This document shows, in pieces, positions 57,416 through 64,000 of a DNA stretch of 64,000 nt. The DNA lies in contig MNCI01012628.1 of NCBI GenBank assembly GCA_015680685.1, positions 1,628,652 to 1,692,651 on the forward strand, in the 5' to 3' direction. Below the pieces are notes generated by a model that did not search any database, was not told the DNA's origin, and was given only the letters and a program-made list of their open reading frames with translations. This DNA comes from Gnetum montanum. Taxonomy: Eukaryota > Streptophyta > Gnetopsida > Gnetales > Gnetaceae. Positions within the stretch are counted from its first letter, which is position 1. Every line of letters starts with the position of its first letter. The position numbers and the translations under genes were made by a program.

Positions 57416-58289
57416 TGCAGGGGCTAACACCTCAATAGACCCTAATAGGACCCAATCCATAACTTTCAAGCAAATCTAGTTTAGAAAATAAAAACAACAT
57501 AATGAAATGGAGAAAATCTTCATTTTCTTAAAAATACTCTCAAAATACAAATAAAATATATCAAAGATAGGAGCCAAGCTTAACTCACAACTCTCCCAAG
57601 GATCTAAAGGCCATACTTGTCCCCTCTCAATCCTTAATTACTCACCATGGAGCCAAAGCTCAAGAAAAGACACTTATAAGAGATTCCCCTAACCTTTCTT
57701 AAGTGTTCTCCCTTGCCTCTCACTTAATTTCCTTGCACAAGCTCTCTTCTTGCACAAACTCTCCTTCTCAAGAGCTCTCTATCCTTCTCTTGGTCTTGGT
57801 TCTCTTGGTGATTACTTTCACACCCTAACATGAAATACACCTCATAATTATATAGAAAATAAGACAAGAAAGGCCCTAGGAAATCTTCCCCAAGCTTAAC
57901 TTGAAGATCTTCTACTATTTCCCATCTTTTCTTGCCTCCTTTTGCTATTTTCTGAATTCGTACAATCAATTTGGAAAGTTTTCTTACTCATTTAAGTTCT
58001 CTTTGACCTTCCTAAGACATATACTATTTTTCCAAGATGTCTCCTTCAATGTTAAGATGTCTCATTCTGGGCCAAGACGTCTTGCCCAAGACATCTTGGT
58101 CAAGAAGTCTCCTCTGAGAAGTCTCACATTTGGCCGTGATGTCTCCTCTGAATTCAAGATGTTTCCTATCATCTTTAGGTCTCTAACAAGGTGTCTCCTA
58201 GCCTCCCAAGACATCTTCTTCAAGCCCAAAACTATCAAAGCATACATGTAGGATAGAACAAGGGGATCAAGAGAGGTGTCCCTACACCA
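57416..58289 (-). repeat. 5' LTR of the gag-protease gypsy element
   Basis: Partner of 52693-53523 and similar throughout (for example CTCACCATGGAGCCAAAGCT is identical). It ends (minus) ...AGCCCCTGCA. The GATGTC/GACATC array is at 58035-58215. Confidence 0.88.
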
Positions 58290-58295
58290 AGATTT

Positions 58296-59070
58296 ATCTT
58301 CATTGTTTTTAATAATGATTGATTAAATATTCTAATAAGCAACTATGAAAATCATCGTCCAATATTGATTAGGTAGTGAGCCATGCTTTTGTAAGTACCC
58401 TGCCATGTTTTGCATTGTTCTATTCTTTCTTTTAGATACTCCGTTTGATTGCAAGTTATATCCACATGTAGTCTTATGAAAGATACCATTTTCTTTACAA
58501 AACATGTCGAATTCTTTATTTATGAATTCACCTTCTTTGTATGATCTAATGGCCTTAATCTTGACATTCATGGAGTTTTCAATCAGTTTGTGGAAAATTT
58601 CAAAATATATGATGGCTTCATCCTTTTGCTTCAAATTTTAGGTCCAAGTGTATCTTGAGTAGTTGTCTACTATGATCATAAAATAATTTGTCCCTCCTAT
58701 TAAAATAGTGAGCATTGTTCCAACAAGATCCATGTACAGAAGATCAAATGGTTTTTCCTTCTTTATCATGTGCGAGTTGTGAGGAGAATTGATTTGCTTT
58801 CCTTGTATGCAACTCTCAAATTTGTCTTGAGAAACATCTAAAATTTTTATTCCTGTAGATTTTTCCTATTTGATCGTTCTTTCAATTTTTTGATAGGAGT
58901 TATGACAAAGCCTTCCATGCCAAAGTCTAGACTTGTTGAAATCCTCATTATCCTTTTTCTTAACTTCATCATTTTTTTTTATTTTTTTTTGGGATTTGAT
59001 TGGCTTCTATTGTGAGGACATGCTTTTCTTGAGTAGTATGGTTGCATAGGATGTCTCTTTTCCCTTTGAG
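58296..59070 (-). pseudogene. copia integrase core
   Basis: Minus strand: FDLLYMDLVGTM (first Asp kept), NYFMIIVDNYSRYTW, IKAIRSYKEGEF, FCKENGIFHKTT, NGVSKRKNRTMQNM and LPNQYW. The family has S-D-N-G-G-E-F and N-G-V-A-E-R-K-N-R. The second Asp is Tyr and the Glu is Lys, so the catalytic triad is lost. The protein stops where the gypsy element is inserted, and it resumes at 52687. Confidence 0.85.
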
Positions 59071-59080
59071 ATAGTCACAT

Positions 59081-59445
59081 TCAAGGCAATATATTTTGAT
59101 ATTTGAAGCCTTGATTTTTCACAATTTCTTGACCATTGGGTTTGTTGATAATGTAGAAATTGCTCTCGAAAATGACATTATTTCCTCCATTAGAGACTTG
59201 TCCAATAGAGATGAGAGGTTTGGAAAGATTAGGAATATAATTCACATTGTAAATTGTTACTTTTTGTTCATTGTTTAATTTAACTACACAATCTCCTATT
59301 TCTTCTATGACTGAGTATTTTTCATCTCCAATTTTGATGTTGCCAAGACTATCATTTGTTTTGTAATTTAGATAATAGTTTTTGGAGGATGTCATGTGAT
59401 TAGAGCACCCACTATCTACAATCCAAGAATCTTGCTTTATTGCTT
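59081..59445 (-). pseudogene. copia protease
   Basis: DSWIVDSGCSNHMTSSKNYY (59445-59385) is the copia protease active site with an intact D-S-G. It is followed by a readable 104-codon frame with GDCVVKLNNEQKVTIYNVNY and NLSKPLISIGQ, the usual V..vp.l..NL.S..ql order. It is the best-preserved catalytic site among these elements. Confidence 0.85.
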
Positions 59446-59569
59446 TTATTGAAATGAAGGTTGCATAATTTCTTGGCTCTTCTACTTGAGTATCCTTTTA
59501 AGATGATGAGGGAGTATCTTATTTAGTTTGTGAAGTTTGTTTATGTATTATTTCAAAGTAAATTCTAGT

Positions 59570-60463
59570 CCAACATTTATTATTAGTATGACCTTTTCTT
59601 TTGCAGAAGTTGCAATATGGTATTGAGTCTTGATCTTGTCTTTGTCTTCCAAATTAATTCTATCTGCCTCTTCCTCTAACTAAACCTCTTTCTCTTTGTC
59701 TCATATTTTGAATACCATTTTCTTTTGATTTTGTTTCTTGATTTTTATTTTGGTAATTGAATCCTCCTCTTAGTCTAAATCTTCCTTTCCTACCTCTTCC
59801 TCTTTGGTTAGTTATATAGGCTTGATCATCTTCCCTAGATTATTTATTATTCTTCGTAATTTTTGGGGTTATGACTTGAGTAACTAGTTCATTGATATTA
59901 AGCATGTTGAAGTCCTTTGAAAGAGTAATGTTTTCCATCATGTTTTCAAATTTTAAATCAATGTAGAGAGCATGAACAACTTTTTGAACGTTTTGCCTAT
60001 TGGTATATCCACATTCATATTCATCAATTTTTCATAAGCTTTCATATATTCTAATAAATAAGTATTTGACACTTTCCTTTCTTCCAATTTCCAAGGTATC
60101 AAACTTTTGTTTGTAGATTAGTTACTGTAATTGTTGATTTTCCAAGCTTCCCTTAGATTCTAATTGGAGATTATCTTACACTTCTTTGGCAACAGTATGA
60201 AGATTTTATCTACCAGAAATGACTTATGAGACACTAGCCAATAGCATCATGAAAGCCAAATTGTTATTCTTCTTCTTTGTTTCATATTCTTTGATTTGTA
60301 ATATAGTGAAATCTTCAAAATCATGGATGAATTCAAAACTTGTTTCAACTATTTCCCAATAATCATTATGTTTAATAAATCCTTTTATCATCCTTGTCCA
60401 TAGGCTAAAATCTTGAGAGCCATCGAAGATGATGGAGCATCTAGCTATGTATTTTATGCTCAT
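59570..60463 (-). pseudogene. copia gag with CCHC zinc knuckle
   Basis: The ATG at 60463 begins MSIKYIARCSIIFDGSQDFS, followed by LWTRMIKGFIKHNDYWEIVE (family F-D-G...W..RM...L...D.W..V). After a frame break: KFDTLEIGRKESVKYLF, a Gly/Arg-rich RGRGRKGRFRLRGGF (about 59780-59830) and the knuckle CNFCKRKGHTNNKCW (59620-59575), which is complete. Confidence 0.8.
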
Positions 60464-60482
60464 TTTTGTAGGTCAACTTGTC

Positions 60483-60498
60483 CCTCTCTAATGTCAAG
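60483..60498 (-). promoter_or_regulatory. Primer-binding site of the copia element (decayed)
   Basis: Minus strand CTTGACATTAGAGAGG adjoins the 5' LTR end and matches TTGGTATCAGAG at 9 of 12 positions, the differences being transitions. It is a plausible iMet site. Confidence 0.45.
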
Positions 60499-61377
60499 TA
60501 AAGGAATTTTAGGTAGCAAAAGAATTTCTTAGTTATCTTGACTTCACAAAGAATCAACTAATAAAATTTATAGTTTTGGAAAGCTTAGGAAGTCCTATAC
60601 AATTTGAAAAAAGTACTCCAATCTATCAAAAATCGCAGTAATTTTGGTAGTGTAATTTTGAGAGATGATAACTCAAAATATTTTAAGTTTCTAATGGTAA
60701 AATTTTAACTAAACCTTTCCACAAATATTATTTTTCAAATAATTTAACATCATATCATTCATTCTAGTAAAAATTCGAGAGTCAGAAAATCTGCCAAATT
60801 ATAGAGCTAGTTTATCCCAAGCCAAAATAGATATTGAACAGAAATTTTCCTTGCAAATAGCCACCTATTCTAGCTTTCTAATAAAATTGGAATCACTAAA
60901 AAATGTTATGAAATGACTAAGATATGATCAAGATAGTAAATGTTCCCAATTTTCACTATTCAACTTCCAAGATTTAATAAATAATGTTGATGAATGTCGA
61001 TGAATTGATGATGAAATAGTCAAATTCTTGCTGAAATTGTATTCATGATTCCATGATACAAATTTTCAAGAGATTCCATGAATGTCAATGAATTGATGAT
61101 GAAATAGTGAAATTCTTGCTGAAATAGTCAAATTATTGCTGAAATTGTGTGTGTGCATGCACGTGCGCAACAAAGTTTACTAAAACTAATACAATATAGC
61201 CCCAATGATAAAAAAACCTTAAAAAATTAAATATATATATATATATATATATAGATTGGGATCAAAATAACATTACAATTGGCACTTAATCTAGAAATTT
61301 CCTCTATTTTATTAAAACAAACTTCCATTGTATAATCAAAGCAAAAAATTATTATCTTCTACTCTAAAAAACTAACA
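60499..61377 (-). repeat. 5' LTR of the copia element
   Basis: Matches 50019-50748 but is longer, because of an internal duplication around 60980-61140 (AATTGATGATGAAATAGT and TTCTTGCTGAAAT repeated), a GT/GC stretch near 61145 and an AT run at 61231-61253. The terminal TG has decayed to TA at 60499. Confidence 0.8.
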
Positions 61378-61382
61378 AACAT

Positions 61383-62206
61383 GAGTCATGGGGATGACAA
61401 GTTTCGAAAATTGATAATCACAAGTTGTGGTTGGTTTGTAATTTATCTCTAAGCACCATGACTTGACCACAAGTTGTTGTCAAATTGATTTTCTTCCATA
61501 ACTTGAGTTCTACAACTTCCATTTTTCTGAAACTTAAACTATTAGATTACGCTTGAAGTCATCTATTTGTTGGATGCTTCATATAATAGAAATTTGATAT
61601 AATTAAATGTAATTAACAAGCTATCAAATTTGTCTTTTCAACTTCTACATAATTGACAATTAATGGAATCCTTATGCAAATTCAAGTTGTCTTTGATTTT
61701 AAATGTATTTTGAAGTCAAGGATGATGCTTAAGATTGGTACAATTGGTCTAAAATGATATTAGTACTTAGAATATCAAATTGTACATGAATTAGCACTTG
61801 GAACATGAAAAGTCAATGGTACATAATTATTGTTGTGACTTATAGAAAATTTTGGCAGTAAAAGAATTTTCATCATGTTCATTGGGAAATAACTTCAATT
61901 TTTATCGACTTGGTTGTGGGCTAATCTATGTAGTTGAGGGAAGGCTTGTTCCATTAGAATATACTAAAATAATGAAATAAATTTAGGTTTTGAAGCATTA
62001 TCTTTTTTTTTTTTTTGGTTGAGAGGCCAACTACCAATTGTAGATTGGTAATACTAAATAATATTTTATTAGGGAGAACCAATCGGTAATACTAAATAAT
62101 ATTATGTCCATAACACTTCAGGAGAGCCCATAAGTAATGCTAAATAATATTGCCTCTATAACACCAACATATTTACTCCAAGCAAATCTGTGACTTTTAT
62201 GTTTAT
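61383..62206. other. No gene recognised
   Basis: AT-rich sequence with a T run near 62005-62017. Short repeated phrases such as AATACTAAATAATATT occur three times in 62040-62150. Confidence 0.45.
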
Positions 62207-63064
62207 ATCTTTGATGAGCAGCAAGGTACCCCTATGCCCAACCATACAAATCACAAGCATTCACTCACGATATGGTCGAATTCTGTGGATGGGACTAGTT
62301 GTGCATCTAAATCGTTATGCCTTGATCGCAGTCTGTTGTCTTCCCACTTGGACTGGTGGTAGCTTTGTCACGTATCGTTTATTCCAAAGTGATGCATGTG
62401 ATGTTGTCTAATCCTGTGCTACTCCTAATGACAATAAAGAGATAAATTAATTAAGCTAATGAACAATGAAAAGTAAAACCTAAACTAGCCTACATTTGAT
62501 TGGTATCTATTCATAATTGCCCGCACACGCCTTGGACTTCGTATAACCATTGCTGGAATTACCAAGCATACGTCACTGGACTCACCAAACGATACATTGG
62601 TGGGTTACCAAGTAATTACACTTAAGCGCTAGTGATTAAGTCATTCTCATTCCACTTAATGATAGAAATAGTAAATAACAATAAATGGAAACATTAACTA
62701 AAGAAAACAGTAGATAATTGAACAATTAAATCAATAATAAATCTAAGTGAATACTGAAATAATGGAGGTAATCCTGATTTTTATTTTCAGTCATGTAACG
62801 TGTCCAAGTACATCAAACTCAAATAAGAATGTTGTACGATTACAAACATCACATTGTGGGCATGCACTGGGAATAACAAAACTCGAAATCAACAATCTAT
62901 GAAAAGGCTAACTGAAATCTGAAACTAAAACTCTCTCCCAACCATGCACCCAAGTGTCTTATTTATAGGCTGGCACGAAGGAGACGATATCGGATATCCG
63001 ACATTGTTTCTCAGGACCTGCGTATCCGATATTGAGGCTATCATAATCATGACTCATCAATCTT
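62207..63064 (-). mobile_element. Solo LTR, Tat/Athila-type (LTR 62212-63059, target duplication atctt)
   Basis: TGATGAGCAGC...CATGACTCATCA on the plus strand, flanked by atctt at 62207-62211 and 63060-63064. The TATA motif (CTTATTTATAGGC on plus) lies near 62958. Overlapping GATATC palindromes are at 62985-62998. The U5 block is at 62228-62285. Its outer end is shared with 12291-13063. Confidence 0.9.
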
Positions 63065-63685
63065 CGTATTGCAATGCACAAGGAATGAAATTTGAAAGGG
63101 CAAAGGAAGCATGCATGAAAAACAACAATCCATGAGAATTCAAAAATGTTTTGTAACATAAAATTTATTACCTAACTTGCAATTAGTTATCCTTCTCATC
63201 ATGCAATCACAACAATTTAAGTAAAATTTGTTATGAAATACATCAAATCTGGTAAAACACCAACTTAGATAGTTTTCAATAAAGTATATAAACTAAAATT
63301 CAACTTAGTTTTTGCAATATTCTCTTGGCCAAATTAAAGATATATATCATAAATATATAATTAAGCTAGTTTAATCCATGCATGACCCATTAAAAATTAA
63401 TAATATATTATTTAGGATGACTTTTGGCCTTCTACCTAATGCAAATTTTTAAAAAACCCATATTTTTATGTAACTTTGTACCCTAGTTACAAAAAATACT
63501 AATGTCCTCACTAATGAACATGTGGTATAGGACTTCTCTCCATTGCTTCTCCTTGTCTTCTTGTTGAAAATGATGGAAGAAATGAAAAATTTAACTCATC
63601 TCTAAAATTCTATTCTTTAGTGTGGATTTTAAAATATTTTCAGCTCTACCTATCTTTATTCATTTTGATGATGTTAATCTTTGAG
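63065..63685. other. No gene recognised
   Basis: AT-rich sequence; its right part may be the 3' leader or LTR of the copia fragment that follows. Confidence 0.4.
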
Positions 63686-63689
63686 TTGA

Positions 63690-64000
63690 GACATTCAAAT
63701 TCGAAGGGCAACAAATTTTTAGTCATTATATTAGCAAATTGATCTATAGAATTGATGTGTTTAGGTGTTATGACACATTCACTTCCTACATGACAAAACA
63801 ATATTTGATGTCATTCAGATTGTTTATAAAGAACATGTTCATTGGAAAGCATGATTGCTAATGGGTTGTCTAGATTCTAACTATTCAAATAACTGTGTCA
63901 ACTACAAATTGGGTTGTACATAGTCTACCATTGCAATAAATTCAGCTTCACATGATGAAATACTTTTCTAGATGATTAGTATGTTGATTTAATTTTCATT
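63690..64000 (-). pseudogene. copia RNase H, C-terminal fragment
   Basis: The minus strand from the window edge: SCEAEFIAMVDYVQ (family S-S-x-E-A-E-Y-x-A), then after a frame break DNPLAIMLSNEHVL (family D-N-x-S-A-I-x-L) and INSIDQFANIMTKNLLPFEF (family D-x-x-A-D-I-x-T-K). The order is right for the end of copia pol. The rest of the element must lie to the right of the window. Confidence 0.75.

Larger units (their letters stand above)
52687..58295 (-). mobile_element. Ty3/gypsy element with gag and protease only, inserted in copia (52693-58289)
   Basis: LTRs 52693-53523 and 57416-58289 (TG...CA) are flanked by agattt on both outer sides (52687-52692 and 58290-58295), 5-6 bases. An iMet-type primer site lies at 57398-57409 and a purine tract at 53524-53538. 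Internal minus-strand coding is gag (57397-57185 and 55642-54980), zinc knuckle and protease (54700-53918). From there to the LTR, only ~400 non-coding bases remain: no RT, RNase H or integrase. The interior is interrupted by solo LTR 55648-57179. It belongs to the same lineage as 2480-5139. Confidence 0.88.
50014..61382 (-). mobile_element. Ty1/copia element (50019-61377, target duplication aacat), split by a gypsy element
   Basis: The outermost layer of the nest. 3' LTR 50019-50748 and 5' LTR 60499-61377 are flanked by aacat at 50014-50018 and 61378-61382. Minus-strand order is gag (from 60463), zinc knuckle, protease, integrase (to 58296), then after the insert the integrase end, RT and RNase H (52687 to about 50880). 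Without the insert it is about 5.8 kb, a normal copia size. All parts carry stops. Confidence 0.88.

Noticed and set aside
61231-61253. AT microsatellite as a possible origin or regulatory site
   Set aside because: A simple AT run inside a decayed copia LTR; ordinary slippage explains it.

Overview
The window is nuclear DNA of a land plant. It is AT-rich and gene-poor, and most of it is old, decayed LTR retrotransposons. The evidence is plant-type Ty1/copia and Ty3/gypsy proteins, primer-binding sites complementary to plant initiator-Met and Asp tRNAs, and one intron-containing gene of a plant OB-fold family. LTR pairs differ at roughly one base in nine where I compared them by eye. Long, slowly purged, nested elements and solo LTRs would suit a conifer or other gymnosperm, but that placement is inference.

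Layout. 1-905 is an LTR-like repeat whose inverted relative lies at 48310-49220. 2480-5139 is a broken gypsy pol with its 3' LTR (+). 6717-7477 is a solo LTR. 8687-13950 is a gag-only copia element (-), whose 5' LTR holds another solo LTR (12291-13063). 15178-19218 is a broken gypsy-type unit (-) with a 33-bp tandem array and a gag split by a copia-type solo LTR (17110-18207). 19831-21934 is the only credible host gene: two exons encoding a 175-residue single-stranded nucleic-acid-binding OB-fold protein (At4g28440/SOSS-B-like). 24240-28453 is a small LTR element whose coding region I cannot assign to gag or pol. 30758-31331 is a solo LTR. 31900-44977 is a 13-kb full-length Tat/Athila-type gypsy element (+) with exact target duplications, a tRNA-Asp primer site, gag-PR-RT-RH-IN and an extra 3' ORF. 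50019-61377 is a copia element (-) containing a gypsy element (52693-58289), which contains a solo LTR (55648-57179), which contains another solo LTR (56434-57079, with an assembly gap of N). 62212-63059 is a solo LTR, and a copia RNase H fragment runs off the right edge.

None of the mobile-element coding regions is intact. Many catalytic acidic residues are lost and in-frame stops are common. The host gene looks intact, with a TATA box, a good start context, canonical GT-AG splice sites that restore frame, and a poly(A) signal.

The most unusual signals are: (i) dense arrays of the hexamer GATGTC/GACATC in the LTRs of three otherwise different LTR families; (ii) GATATC palindrome arrays near the TATA box of Tat-type LTRs; (iii) the unassigned protein of the 24240-28453 element and the long 3' ORF of the Tat-type element; and (iv) the four-level nest at 50-61 kb, whose insertion sites can be read to the base or nearly so. 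I saw no CRISPR array, rRNA gene or convincing functional tRNA gene.
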